The notes below the pieces were generated by a model, which was given only the letters and a program-made list of their open reading frames with translations, did not search any database and was not told where the DNA came from. From Alphaproteobacteria bacterium (GTDB lineage: Bacteria > Pseudomonadota > Alphaproteobacteria > Rhodospirillales > Casp-alpha2), in assembly GCA_014382345.1 (NCBI GenBank), contig JACNJX010000058.1, forward strand, positions 1 through 35,842: a stretch of DNA of 35,842 nucleotides, in the 5' to 3' direction. The position numbers were made by a program, and so were the translations under genes. Shown here one piece after another: positions 23,979 to 32,587 of the stretch; position 1 is the first letter of the stretch; the number at the start of each line of letters is the position of its first letter.

Positions 23979-25001
23979 TCACTCCACCCGGATCACGATC
24001 TTTCCGAAATGCCCGGCTTCGGCCATGGCGTGATAGGCGCCGCGGGCTTGTTCGAAATCGAACACCTGGTCGATGACGGGGTGGAGCCGATGTTCTTCGA
24101 TGGCGGCGGCCATGGCGCGGAACATCTCCGCCGGGGCGACATAGATCCCCTTGACGGTGATCGATTTACGCATGATATCGACCGGCGCGATCTTGGCCCC
24201 GGGGTCGGTCAGCACGCCGATCAACTGGATGCGTCCGCCGACGCGCACAGCGGTAATGGACTTCTGCAAGGTGCCCGGCCCGCCGACTTCGACCACCCGG
24301 TCGACGCCAAGCCCGTCCGTCATGTCGAGGACGGTTTTTTCCCAGTCGGGATCGGTTTTGTAGTTGATGGTCTGGGCCGCGCCCAATTCCCGGATGTGGG
24401 CCAGCTTATCGTCACTGGAAGACGTGACGATGGTCTGTACTCCCAGCATGGCGCAGAACTGCTGCGCGAACACCGAAACGCCTCCGGTGCCCAGCAACAG
24501 GACCGTTTCGCCGGCTTCGACCGGCACGTCGGCGGTCAACGCGTGCCACGCCGTCAGCGCGGCGCAGGGCAGGGTGGAGGCTTCTTCCAGGCTCAGGTGT
24601 TCCGGCACCGGGACGACGGCGGCGGTATTCAAAACCACCTCTTCCGCCAGCACCCCGTCGATGGGGCCGCCGAGCGCGGACGCCATGGCCTTCGGGCTGA
24701 CGCCGCCGGTCTCCCAATCCTGGAAAAAGCAGCCCATGACCCGGTCGCCTACGGCAATATTCGTAACGCCGTCGCCGATGGCGGTGACAACGCCGGCACA
24801 GTCGGAATTGGGGATCGTCGGATAGGCCAGCTTGCGCGCCTCCGGGTCGCGGATGGTCGACAGGTCGCGGTAGTTGATCGACGACGCGCCGACGCGAACA
24901 AGCACCTGGTTGTGGCCGGGCTGCGGCGTCGGACGCTGCTTCAACTCCAGCGCGTCGATGCCGCCGGCGGATGTGATTTCCCAGGCTTTCATATTTTTCA
25001 T
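23979..25001 (-). CDS. zinc-independent quinone-oxidoreductase-like MDR protein
   Basis: The start at ATG 25001 gives 340 aa; ATG 24992 is equally possible. The protein has the MDR fold: N-terminal GroES-like domain (NYRDLSTIRDP, SDCAGVVTAIGDGV, VGDRVMG) and a Rossmann domain (VLLLGTGGVSVFAQQF, then GADRV-like GVDRVVEVGGPGTL). The catalytic-zinc residues of alcohol dehydrogenases are missing (Asn-Tyr-Arg-Asp where Cys would sit), so it is of the NAD(P)H:quinone oxidoreductase/zeta-crystallin type. It starts 8 nt after the SDR stop, in a minus-strand run with the SDR and the PEP-carboxylase-like gene. Confidence 0.85.
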   Translation of the reverse strand: MKNMKAWEITSAGGIDALELKQRPTPQPGHNQVLVRVGASSINYRDLSTIRDPEARKLAYPTIPNSDCAGVVTAIGDGVTNIAVGDRVMGCFFQDWETGGVSPKAMASALGGPIDGVLAEEVVLNTAAVVPVPEHLSLEEASTLPCAALTAWHALTADVPVEAGETVLLLGTGGVSVFAQQFCAMLGVQTIVTSSSDDKLAHIRELGAAQTINYKTDPDWEKTVLDMTDGLGVDRVVEVGGPGTLQKSITAVRVGGRIQLIGVLTDPGAKIAPVDIMRKSITVKGIYVAPAEMFRAMAAAIEEHRLHPVIDQVFDFEQARGAYHAMAEAGHFGKIVIRVE

Positions 25002-25009
25002 ATTTCCAA

Positions 25010-25801
25010 TCAGGTGACCGGTGTCAGGCCGCCGTCGACGTTGATGGCGGTGCCGGTGATGTAGGATCCCGCGTCGGACGCCAGGAAGCACGCGATGTTG
25101 GCGAATTCCTCCGCCTCGCCAACCCGGCCCAAGGGTATGATCTTGCCCATTTCCGCATAGAGCTCGTCGAGGTCGCGATCCTGCCCGTCGGCCCGGCGCA
25201 CCCATTGGTCGGATTTGATGCGCCCGACGTGCAGCGAATTGACAAGCACGTTGTGGGGCGCAAATTCACCGGCCATGGCCTTGGTCATGGCCAGACCGGC
25301 GGCGCGGGTAACGGCGGTCGGCGCGCCTTCCGCCGGCGGCGCTTTGGCCCCGGAATTCAATACGTTGATAATGCGCCCCCATTTCCGCTCCTTCATGTCC
25401 CTCAGTACCAGGCGGCTGAACCGGATAGCGGCGAACAGCTTGATGTCCAGATCGGCCTGCCAGATCTCGTCGGTGATCTCTTCGAACGGGCCTTTCTGGG
25501 ACGATCCCGCGTTATTGACCAGGATATCGATGGACCCGAGGGCGTCCTTGGCCTCGGCAACCGCGCGTTCGCATTCGTCCGCCCGGGTGATGTCGGCGGA
25601 AATGGCGACGACGTTGGCCCCGGCATTCTCAGGCTTGGCGTTCTCAAGGATGGCGTCCCGGGCCTGTTCCAGCGCGTCCCGGCGACGCGCGACGATGGCG
25701 ACATTCCCGCCGGACTTGGCGAAGCGCTCGGCGATGGCGAAGCCGATGCCCAGGCTACCGCCGGTGATCAGCGCGTTGCGTCCGTTTAGGCGTATATCCA
25801 T
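25010..25801 (-). CDS. SDR-family protein lacking the catalytic Tyr-Lys pair
   Basis: The 263-aa protein has the classical SDR framework: cofactor loop TGGSLGIG (13-20), NNAG (96-99), and the C-terminal ACFLASDAGSYITG and VDGGL segments of FabG-like enzymes. Ser150 sits where the catalytic Ser is expected. At the Tyr-x3-Lys position there is Thr162-Ala-Val-Thr-Arg166, so both active-site residues are replaced. It should bind NAD(P) but may have lost or altered oxidoreductase activity. It lies 30 nt downstream of the PEP-carboxylase-like gene and 8 nt upstream of the MDR gene. Confidence 0.82.
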   Translation of the reverse strand: MDIRLNGRNALITGGSLGIGFAIAERFAKSGGNVAIVARRRDALEQARDAILENAKPENAGANVVAISADITRADECERAVAEAKDALGSIDILVNNAGSSQKGPFEEITDEIWQADLDIKLFAAIRFSRLVLRDMKERKWGRIINVLNSGAKAPPAEGAPTAVTRAAGLAMTKAMAGEFAPHNVLVNSLHVGRIKSDQWVRRADGQDRDLDELYAEMGKIIPLGRVGEAEEFANIACFLASDAGSYITGTAINVDGGLTPVT

Positions 25802-25831
25802 GGTCGTTCCCCGTTTTGAGGCGGCGCGGGC

Positions 25832-28762
25832 TTAGCCGACGCCGCCGGTGATGTGGGTGATGGCGGTGCCGGTTCGGCGCACCACGTCGAAAAGCTCTTC
25901 GATCGGGTCGAACAGTTCCCGGTGTTCGCGCTCGTAGCCCTGCTCGGCATCGGTGCGGTAGGTCGCGGCTTCGCCGAAGGCCTCGGGGTCGGGGGCGGCT
26001 TCGGACACCGGGAACCCTTTGCGCAGGACATCGACGCCGTATTTGATGTTGAGGTGCAGCAATTCGTTGATGACGTCGTCGGCCGAGCGCGCCAGGTTGG
26101 TGAAGCGCGGCATGCGGGCGATGAGCAGGAAAATTTCGTGGATCAGGGCGATGCGAAGCCCGTGCAACAGTTCCAGGTCCGGCAGGAATTCCTCGGCGTA
26201 ATCGGGCAGCAGGCTTTCCGCGTCCAGGTCTTTTAACGCCTGGTCCAGGTACACCGTATCGTTCAGGAAAATGCGGTAGACCCGGTTCATTTTCTCGTGC
26301 CGGGATGAATGGCGCAGGATGTGGGTCAGGTGCTGCATCTGCTTGATCCGTTCCGGATTGGTCTCGACCGTGGAGCGCCGGACCCAGATGGTCGGGTCGA
26401 ACAACGAAATATAGCCGTGCAGCCGGTCCAGGTCCGAAAGGTGGCGCGCATAGACCGCCATCGACATGAGTCTCCTGAGGCGGTCGGACTTGCGGAAAAA
26501 TTCGGAAAAGCGTTCCTGGTCCTTGGCGATGGCCTTGCCGAGACCGCTGATGGTATTCGAAAGATACCCCAATTGCTGCAGGATGGCGTTGTGGGGGATG
26601 GCGCGCACCTGCGACGGGTGTTCCATATCCACCTGGCTGCCGTCTTCGTGCTGGCGCTTCATGGTCCTGGATCCTGTCGGGTAGAGCAGGTTGAGGCCGA
26701 ACAGGTCCAGCGTCACCGCGTAATCCGGGTTGTCCATCAGGCGTTCGTTGAAGCCTTTCAGGGACATGAAAAAATCCAGGGAATAGTCGTTGTCTTCGTA
26801 GAACGGGTCTGAATCCGCGGCCTCGTCCTGCTCATCTGTGGGGCCGGTGAGGGCGTGATCCAAAAGGCGGCACACGGTGGCGAAGGCCAGTTCCGGGTTG
26901 GCAAAATAGGCATAACCGTCGCCGCCCTGAAAGCTGACTTCCTGCTTGATGGAGATGCCGGCCTTGGCGAAGGCGGCACGCGCCGCCGGGGGGTAGATGT
27001 AATCCAGCCGGTCGGAAAAGCTCAACGGATGCGCGCCGCGGCCGATGGATTCCCCGTGCGTGTCGAAGATGACAAGTTCGACGTCCGTCAGCCCGCGTTT
27101 CTCCATAAGTTGGGCCAGTTTGATGCGGGTGCGCTCCAGCGCCAAGGAGGCCGGAATCTGGCCGATGAAGCGCCCGGCGTCGGAATAGCCGGTCTGAATG
27201 CACAAGCGCCCGCGGCGGCGGATGGTGTCGACGTATTGCGGGTTGTCGAGCAATTCGGCGATGATCTCATGGCCCTGTTCGAGGGCTTGCGACGTCTCGA
27301 ACAACGGCGAGATATCGATCTTGTCCTCGATCCCGAACAGCTTGGCGAAATAGAGCGCGGACAGCACCGTGAAGGCGGTGTTGCATTCGGCGATGAGGAA
27401 GCGGACCGGCTCGTCGGCATCAACGAACTTGAGGAACTGCGCCACCAGCATGACCAGACGCTTGGCCGACATGCGTTCGCGCATGATGGAGCCGAAATTG
27501 ATGGTTTCCGGCTCGACGGTTTCCAGAAGCTCGCTGATGTTGCGCAGATAGCGCCGCCGGTTGGCCGGGTCTTCCGGCGACGAGGTCAGGGAGACATCGT
27601 GGCGGATGGCGTTGGCGATCTGGGTCGCGTTGAGTCGGACGTGGGTGTGGGCAAAGGCGAGCCCGTAATTGGCCATCTCGGCCCTGAGCACTGCCAGGTC
27701 GGGGGCATTTTTTCCGGCATTGGCGATTTCCTCGCCCAGCCGTTCGATGATCCAGCCCATGTCCACCAGCCGGGTTTCCAGGCTTTCCACCAGCGCCCGG
27801 CTGAAGCCACCGACGGCATCGGCGTCGTCCGGGTCGGCGGGCAGACGCTTTAAGTCTTCTACCAGCATTGCCAGAGTGGATTGCAGCCGCCCGCGAACAT
27901 CGTCGAGCCCGTCCTGACCATCGAGCGCGTCCAGATATTCCTCAAGGGCCAGGCGTTCCACGGACATGCGTTTTCTCAAGGAATCCGCCCAACTGATGTC
28001 GGATCGCCCGTCCAGATCATAGCCGACCCAACTGGCGACACTGAGAAGTTGCGGCGTCAGGCGCTGCCAGTCATCGGGATAGATATCACGGGCGACGGCG
28101 AACAAAACCCGGTAGGCGCGCCGGAGCGCCCTGCGGATATTGCCGATGGCCATCAGGGCGAAGTCCATCTCGTCGTCGAGCGTGATGGCGTCGGGTGATC
28201 CGTGCCGGGTGACGGCAACGTCTTCCATCAGGCCGGCCAAATCCCTGCCGTCGGATGCATCCGCGCCACCGGAACGGGCCGCCAGTTCGGCCAGGGTGCG
28301 GGTCAGGTCCTTGGAAATGGAAAAGGTCGGATGCGCGGTGATGACGATGCCGAAGGCTTCGCGTTCGACGGTCGACTGGAAACCCTCGAAGGCGATGGCG
28401 TTGCCGTCAGCGTCCCGGCTCAGTGATATAAACAGACTTTCGAGAAGCTTTTCGTTCTCGGTGCCGGAACATTCGCCGACATAATCACCCAGTTTTCGCG
28501 CCCGGAAGGAAAAGGCATTGGCCGTCAGCAGGCGTACCAGATCGGACAGCCCGGCGAGGTCCGTGCGGCCGTCCTGCACCAGGCTTGAGACATGGAGCGC
28601 GAGGTTGCGCACTGTCGACTGCAGGTGGTTCGATGCCGCCTTGTCTTCCAGTTCGGCCAGTTTTTCCACCAGCTCTCCGCGCAGGCGGCTGGCCTCAGGG
28701 AACAGGCGTTCCTTGATTTCCGCTAAGGCGGCGGGTGTCATGGCAGCAGTATCATTTGGCAT
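25832..28762 (-). CDS. divergent phosphoenolpyruvate-carboxylase-like protein
   Basis: I place the start at ATG 28762, giving 976 aa; ATG 28849 would add an unconserved tail with no ribosome site. The first half has VITAHPT (the VLTAHPTE motif with its catalytic His). The middle has GYSDAGRFIG and FDTHGESIGRGAHP in place of the GYSDSGKDAG and FHGRGGSVGRGG loops. Aligned by eye to E. coli Ppc, K546 becomes Arg, H579 becomes Asp and R581 becomes His, while R587 remains. The terminal RNTG is not found. Canonical PEPC fixes bicarbonate onto PEP to make oxaloacetate. Whether this member does so is open. It leads a minus-strand run with the SDR and MDR genes. Confidence 0.75.
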   Translation of the reverse strand: MPNDTAAMTPAALAEIKERLFPEASRLRGELVEKLAELEDKAASNHLQSTVRNLALHVSSLVQDGRTDLAGLSDLVRLLTANAFSFRARKLGDYVGECSGTENEKLLESLFISLSRDADGNAIAFEGFQSTVEREAFGIVITAHPTFSISKDLTRTLAELAARSGGADASDGRDLAGLMEDVAVTRHGSPDAITLDDEMDFALMAIGNIRRALRRAYRVLFAVARDIYPDDWQRLTPQLLSVASWVGYDLDGRSDISWADSLRKRMSVERLALEEYLDALDGQDGLDDVRGRLQSTLAMLVEDLKRLPADPDDADAVGGFSRALVESLETRLVDMGWIIERLGEEIANAGKNAPDLAVLRAEMANYGLAFAHTHVRLNATQIANAIRHDVSLTSSPEDPANRRRYLRNISELLETVEPETINFGSIMRERMSAKRLVMLVAQFLKFVDADEPVRFLIAECNTAFTVLSALYFAKLFGIEDKIDISPLFETSQALEQGHEIIAELLDNPQYVDTIRRRGRLCIQTGYSDAGRFIGQIPASLALERTRIKLAQLMEKRGLTDVELVIFDTHGESIGRGAHPLSFSDRLDYIYPPAARAAFAKAGISIKQEVSFQGGDGYAYFANPELAFATVCRLLDHALTGPTDEQDEAADSDPFYEDNDYSLDFFMSLKGFNERLMDNPDYAVTLDLFGLNLLYPTGSRTMKRQHEDGSQVDMEHPSQVRAIPHNAILQQLGYLSNTISGLGKAIAKDQERFSEFFRKSDRLRRLMSMAVYARHLSDLDRLHGYISLFDPTIWVRRSTVETNPERIKQMQHLTHILRHSSRHEKMNRVYRIFLNDTVYLDQALKDLDAESLLPDYAEEFLPDLELLHGLRIALIHEIFLLIARMPRFTNLARSADDVINELLHLNIKYGVDVLRKGFPVSEAAPDPEAFGEAATYRTDAEQGYEREHRELFDPIEELFDVVRRTGTAITHITGGVG

Positions 28763-28923
28763 CTCTGGTGGCGTCCCTGATCCCCGGTTGGGGTTGGTTT
28801 CCCTATCCGTTGCCGTTCGGATGGGGCTTAAGCGTTTGATTGAGCACATGAATATAGAAAAGCGTCGCCAAAGTAAAATCCGCCGGGGCAGGGATTCCCC
28901 CCACCCGAAAGAACAGGGTCCAA

Positions 28924-28951
28924 GGAAATCCGGCCGAATTTCCGCTTTTTT
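28924..28951 (+). terminator. hairpin plus T-tract in the prfC upstream region
   Basis: The sequence GGAAAT-CCGGCCGA-ATTTCC (28924-28943) forms a 6-bp stem, followed by GC and T6 (28946-28951). This has the form of an intrinsic terminator on the plus strand. It sits about 70 nt before the prfC start, between two divergent genes, where no plus-strand gene needs terminating. It may be an attenuator in the prfC leader or end an unseen short transcript. The stem is AT-rich on the outside and only moderately stable. Confidence 0.4.
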
Positions 28952-29020
28952 GGTGGCGGAGCCGGGCCTAGGGGATTAAATAAAGCCCCGGATAACACCT
29001 CAGCCCCCCTGGAACCTATT

Positions 29021-30625
29021 GTGACCTCTCTCGACAAAGCCGTCGCCAGCCGCCGCACGTTCGCCATTATTTCGCACCCCGATGCGGGTAAGACGACGCT
29101 AACGGAAAAATTGCTGCTGTTCGGCGGCGCTATCCAGTTGGCCGGCGCCGTCAAGGCACGCGGCGCCCAGCGCCGTGCCCATTCGGACTGGATGAAGGTC
29201 GAGCGCGAGCGCGGCATTTCGGTGACGTCTTCGGTGATGACGTTTGAATACGACGGCCTCACCTTCAACCAGCTCGACACCCCCGGCCACGAAGATTTCA
29301 GTGAGGACACCTACCGCACCCTGACGGCGGTGGATTCGGTCATCATGGTCATCGACGCCGCCAAGGGCATCGAGGCGCAAACCCGCAAGTTGTTCGAAGT
29401 CTGCCGGCTGCGCGACATGCCGATCATCACCTTTATCAACAAGATGGACCGCGAAGCCCGCGAGCCGTTTGAAATCCTGGACGAGATCGAACAGGCCCTG
29501 GCGCTGGAAGTGACACCGGCCAGTTGGCCCATCGGCATGGGGCAGGGGTTTCTCGGCTGTTACGACCTGTTTAAGGATCAACTCGGGCTGCTGTCGCGCT
29601 CGAAAGGGGAAATGCCGGAAGAAAGCCTGGCCTGTGAAGGACTGGACGATCCGCGCCTGGACGAAGCACTACCCGAATTCGAGGCCGCGAAGCTGCGTTC
29701 GGACGTGGAAATGGCCAAGGGACTTTGCCCTGATTTCGACCTGGATGCCTACCTGTCAGGGCATCAGACGCCGGTTTTTTTCGGCAGCGCCATCAACAAT
29801 TTCGGAGTCCGCGAATTGTTGCAGGGTTTGGTCGAATTGGCGCCGCCGCCGCGCCCCCAGCCGGCCAAACGGGACGGCGCGGACCAGTCGGTGCAACCCA
29901 CCGAGAACAAGGTCAGCGGCTTTGTCTTCAAGATCCAGGCCAACATGGACCCGAAGCACCGCGACCGCATCGCCTTCGTGCGCCTGTGCAGCGGGCGTTT
30001 CAAGCGCGGCCAGAAACTGAACCATGTGCGCTCCGGCAAGGCGCTGAACGTGCACAACCCGGTGCTGTTTCTGGCCCAGGACCGGGGCCTGGCCGAAGAA
30101 GCCTGGGCGGGCGACATCATCGGCATTCCCAACCACGGCAACCTGCGTATCGGCGACAGCCTGACCGAAGGCGAGGTGCTGACCTTTACCGGCATTCCCA
30201 GTTTCGCGCCGGAGATGATGCAGAAGGTGCGCCCCGATGATCCGCTGCGCGCCAAGCATCTCGGCAAGGCGTTGCAGCAATTGGCCGAAGAAGGGGCTGC
30301 CAGCGTCTTCAAGCCGTCGCACGGGCCGGACTGGGTCGTCGGCGTGGTCGGGCCGTTGCAGTTCGAAGTCATGGCCGACCGCATCCGCACCGAATACGAC
30401 GTGCCGGTGCACTTCGAGCCGACCGAGCTTTACACCGCGCGATGGATTGAGGCCGAAGACAACCAGATGATCAAGAATTTCGTCGCCGCCAATAAAGCCA
30501 GCATGTCCGAAGACCACGACGGCGTCGGCGTGTTCATGGCCCGCAACGCCTGGCATATGAACACCACGGAAGAGGACTGGCCCGAAATCCGGTTCCTGAA
30601 AACCAAGGAAACGGTTCCGCAATAG
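29021..30625 (+). CDS. prfC: peptide chain release factor 3
   Basis: The 534-aa GTPase starts at GTG 29021. All GTPase motifs are visible: ISHPDAGKTT (P-loop), the RGISVTSS switch I, DTPGHEDF (G3) and NKMD (G4). The domain order and length match RF3, and the conserved KVERERGISVTSSVM and GVFMARN stretches are RF3-like rather than EF-G-like. RF3 removes RF1/RF2 from the ribosome after peptide release and acts in translational quality control. The upstream 170 nt are a divergent promoter region shared with the PEPC-like gene. arfB follows after 25 nt. Confidence 0.96.
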   Translation: MTSLDKAVASRRTFAIISHPDAGKTTLTEKLLLFGGAIQLAGAVKARGAQRRAHSDWMKVERERGISVTSSVMTFEYDGLTFNQLDTPGHEDFSEDTYRTLTAVDSVIMVIDAAKGIEAQTRKLFEVCRLRDMPIITFINKMDREAREPFEILDEIEQALALEVTPASWPIGMGQGFLGCYDLFKDQLGLLSRSKGEMPEESLACEGLDDPRLDEALPEFEAAKLRSDVEMAKGLCPDFDLDAYLSGHQTPVFFGSAINNFGVRELLQGLVELAPPPRPQPAKRDGADQSVQPTENKVSGFVFKIQANMDPKHRDRIAFVRLCSGRFKRGQKLNHVRSGKALNVHNPVLFLAQDRGLAEEAWAGDIIGIPNHGNLRIGDSLTEGEVLTFTGIPSFAPEMMQKVRPDDPLRAKHLGKALQQLAEEGAASVFKPSHGPDWVVGVVGPLQFEVMADRIRTEYDVPVHFEPTELYTARWIEAEDNQMIKNFVAANKASMSEDHDGVGVFMARNAWHMNTTEEDWPEIRFLKTKETVPQ

Positions 30626-30650
30626 GCGTGTTTCAGGGTTAAACTGCCCC

Positions 30651-31073
30651 ATGATTCGCGTCACCGACACCATCACCCTTGCCGACGACGAGATTGAGGA
30701 GCGCTTCATCCGCGCCCCCGGCCCCGGCGGCCAGAACGTCAATAAGGTGGAAACCGCCGTCCAGCTCCGGTTCGATGCCTTAAACAGCCCCGCCTTGAGC
30801 CCGTCCGTGTTCCGCCGCCTGAAGTCCCTTGCGGGGCGGCGTATGACGCTGGATGGCGTGCTTGTACTGACCGCGAATAATTTTCGCAGCCAGGATCGAA
30901 ACCGCAAGGACGCCCAGGACCGGCTGGTGGCGTTGATCCGGGACGCCGCCGTACCGCCGAAACGCCGCCGGGCGACGAAGCCGACGCTGGGCTCGAAAAA
31001 GCGCCGCCTGGAAACCAAGCGCAAGCGTTCCGGCATCAAGAAAGGCCGCGGCCAGCCCGGCCTGGATGATTAA
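30651..31073 (+). CDS. arfB: alternative ribosome-rescue factor / peptidyl-tRNA hydrolase ArfB
   Basis: The 140-aa protein has the catalytic GGQ motif at 26-28 (RAPGPGGQNVNK) in a short RF1-like domain and a basic, Lys/Arg-rich C-terminal tail (KKRRLETKRKRSGIKKGRG) that enters the empty mRNA channel in ArfB/YaeJ. It frees peptides from ribosomes stalled without a stop codon. Length and tail fit ArfB rather than RF1/RF2, which are more than twice as long. It follows prfC by 25 nt, a functional pairing of two peptide-release factors, and its end overlaps the start region of the GIY-YIG gene. Confidence 0.92.
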   Translation: MIRVTDTITLADDEIEERFIRAPGPGGQNVNKVETAVQLRFDALNSPALSPSVFRRLKSLAGRRMTLDGVLVLTANNFRSQDRNRKDAQDRLVALIRDAAVPPKRRRATKPTLGSKKRRLETKRKRSGIKKGRGQPGLDD

Positions 31074-31077
31074 TACA

Positions 31078-31326
31078 ATGGGGTGTTTCGTCTACATTCT
31101 CGGCAGCGAAGGCAAGGGAGGCCCCCGCACCTATGTCGGCTGGACCAACGACCTAGACAAGCGCCTGGCCGCGCACAACACGGGCGCCGGCGCGAAATCG
31201 ACGCGCGGCCGGCAATGGCGTTTGCTGTATGCGGAACGCTTCGCCACCCGAGGCGAGGCCATGAGCCGGGAATGGCACCTGAAACGGGACCGGGCTTTCA
31301 GGAAGGTGCTGGCCGGGGTCTTCTGA
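31078..31326 (+). CDS. GIY-YIG endonuclease-fold protein (UPF0213/YhbQ-like)
   Basis: From ATG 31078 the protein has 82 residues; ATG 31066 would add four and overlap arfB. It begins CFVYIL and continues with TYVGWTNDLDKRLAAHN, AKSTRGRQWRLLYAE and EAMSREWHLKRDRAFRK, the compact GIY-YIG fold of the UPF0213 family. The catalytic Arg is in KRLAAHN and the Glu in SREWHLK. Family members are single-domain proteins with poorly defined nuclease function. It converges with the glutaredoxin-DinB gene, six bases between stops. Confidence 0.87.
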   Translation: MGCFVYILGSEGKGGPRTYVGWTNDLDKRLAAHNTGAGAKSTRGRQWRLLYAERFATRGEAMSREWHLKRDRAFRKVLAGVF

Positions 31327-31332
31327 GCGTGA

Positions 31333-32124
31333 TTAATCGAACGTCGTTTCGTTATCCCAGACTTCGTTCGGCATCGGCAAGCCGGCGAAAGCGTCGTCGA
31401 GCAACGGCCGGTCCGGGACAATGCCGAGCTTTTCCAGGGTCAGCATCAGTTGCCGGGTGTGTTGGCCCGAATGCCAGCCGGTGCGTTCCAGCACCTCGTG
31501 CAGGGTCACGTCGCCGTAATAGACGTCGCCGTCCCGGCTGAAATCAGTCTCGCGCCCCGCCGTCTCCCACCAGTCATTGAGCCGTGATTGCACGCGTTCG
31601 CCATAGTCCAGCAAGTCCTGTTTGCTGGCCATGTCGTCGGGCAGAATGCTGATAAGCGCCTCATAGGTGTAGGGCGCATCGTGTTCGAGATGGTCGAGAA
31701 ACACGTCCGGGATATTGAAGATGTGATAGGCCAGTTGCCGGTAGGACCGGGGCCGTCCGGGAAGCATGGTATCGAGGATATCCTCGGGAATTTGTGCGGC
31801 AAAGCGCCTGGCGCCCCCGAGAATGCCGTTGATGCGGTCCAGCATGTCGGGCGGCGATAGCATGTCATGGCCGGCCCATTCGAAACCGGCAACCCGGGCG
31901 ACGTCGCGAAAGACGGCGCCGTTGGCCCAATCCGACCCGCGGGCGACGATGGGAACAAGTTTGACGCCGAAAGCTTCAAGCTCCCGGAATCCGCGTTCGT
32001 TTTCCAGGACGTTGATGGACTCGAAGTTCATGCCGTTGGCGATCAGGAATTCCTTGGTCTTGAGGCAACTCGAGCAACCAGGCTGCCAATAGACCTTCAA
32101 GGGGGGTTGTTTGTCGGTTCCCAT
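31333..32124 (-). CDS. glutaredoxin-DinB fusion protein
   Basis: The 263-aa protein starts with a glutaredoxin domain, residues 8-80: redox site C17-x2-C20 (WQPGCSSC), the VKLVPIV strand with the cis-Pro, and GSDW. A DinB-like four-helix domain follows (about 95-230) with the usual histidine triad, His134 (LAYHIF), His218 and His222 (GWHSGQH), which binds a divalent metal. DinB-domain enzymes include thiol-dependent (bacillithiol- or mycothiol-type) transferases, so a thiol-transferase role fits the fused redox domain, but is inferred. It is 18 nt downstream of the DsrC-like gene and probably co-transcribed with it. Confidence 0.8.
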   Translation of the reverse strand: MGTDKQPPLKVYWQPGCSSCLKTKEFLIANGMNFESINVLENERGFRELEAFGVKLVPIVARGSDWANGAVFRDVARVAGFEWAGHDMLSPPDMLDRINGILGGARRFAAQIPEDILDTMLPGRPRSYRQLAYHIFNIPDVFLDHLEHDAPYTYEALISILPDDMASKQDLLDYGERVQSRLNDWWETAGRETDFSRDGDVYYGDVTLHEVLERTGWHSGQHTRQLMLTLEKLGIVPDRPLLDDAFAGLPMPNEVWDNETTFD

Positions 32125-32142
32125 CTTTTTGGCCGACCGGAG

Positions 32143-32472
32143 TCAGTAGCCGCCCTTGCGCCGGGTTTCCGGCAGACCGGCGATGAGCGTCGCCTGTTTG
32201 GAGGGCTGTTTCGGGAACAGGTCGTACAGTTCCTTGGTTGAAATTTTTTCGCCCCACACTTCCGACATGGCCTTGACCATATGGCGTTCGTTGGGCTGGT
32301 TGCCGTTGTGATTTTCAAACTGATCGCGAAGGTAATTGAGCAGGTCAAAATGTTTTTCCGTCAGGTCGGCAATGCCATCTCCGGCGGCGATTTCCCGGGC
32401 GATTTCCTCGGTCCAGTCGGTGTGGTTGACGAGGTTCCCGTTGTCGGTGGTTTCCAGATCAGAATAACTCAT
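32143..32472 (-). CDS. DsrC/TusE-family protein without the conserved cysteines
   Basis: The start at ATG 32472 (109 aa) has GAGG six bases upstream; the longer TTG-started frame at 32496 has no ribosome site. The sequence follows DsrC/TusE throughout: NLVNHTDWTEEIAREIA, LTEKHFDLLNYLRDQF, the LYDLFPKQPSKQA stretch and IAGLPE. In DsrC and TusE the C-terminal arm carries one or two cysteines. Here the inner one is Thr and the tail ends RRKGGY with none. Such homologues have been set apart (as RspA-like) and cannot act as persulfide carriers, so a regulatory or binding role is likely. A clear promoter lies upstream. Confidence 0.82.
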   Translation of the reverse strand: MSYSDLETTDNGNLVNHTDWTEEIAREIAAGDGIADLTEKHFDLLNYLRDQFENHNGNQPNERHMVKAMSEVWGEKISTKELYDLFPKQPSKQATLIAGLPETRRKGGY

Positions 32473-32507
32473 TGCTTTCCTCTTCGGCTTTGACAAAGTT
32501 TAAACAA

Positions 32508-32535
32508 ATTCTACGCACCGGACTGCGGTCGTCAA
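32508..32535 (-). promoter_or_regulatory. sigma70-type promoter of the DsrC-like gene
   Basis: On the minus strand TTGACG (32535-32530) and TAGAAT (32513-32508) are separated by 16 bases. Transcription would start near 32501, giving a leader of about 30 nt before ATG 32472, with the GAGG ribosome site inside it. Five of six bases match at both the -35 and -10 boxes. It should drive the DsrC-like gene and the glutaredoxin-DinB gene together. Confidence 0.7.
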
Positions 32536-32587
32536 CCAGGGCCGGTGTTATATACGGATGTTATGTAATAACGATGCGCAGTCCCGT

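Noticed and set aside
28848-28979. Short plus-strand ORF in the prfC leader (ATG 28848)
   Set aside because: There is no ribosome site, the product is basic and low-complexity, and the hairpin with T6 lies inside it. It may be non-coding leader.
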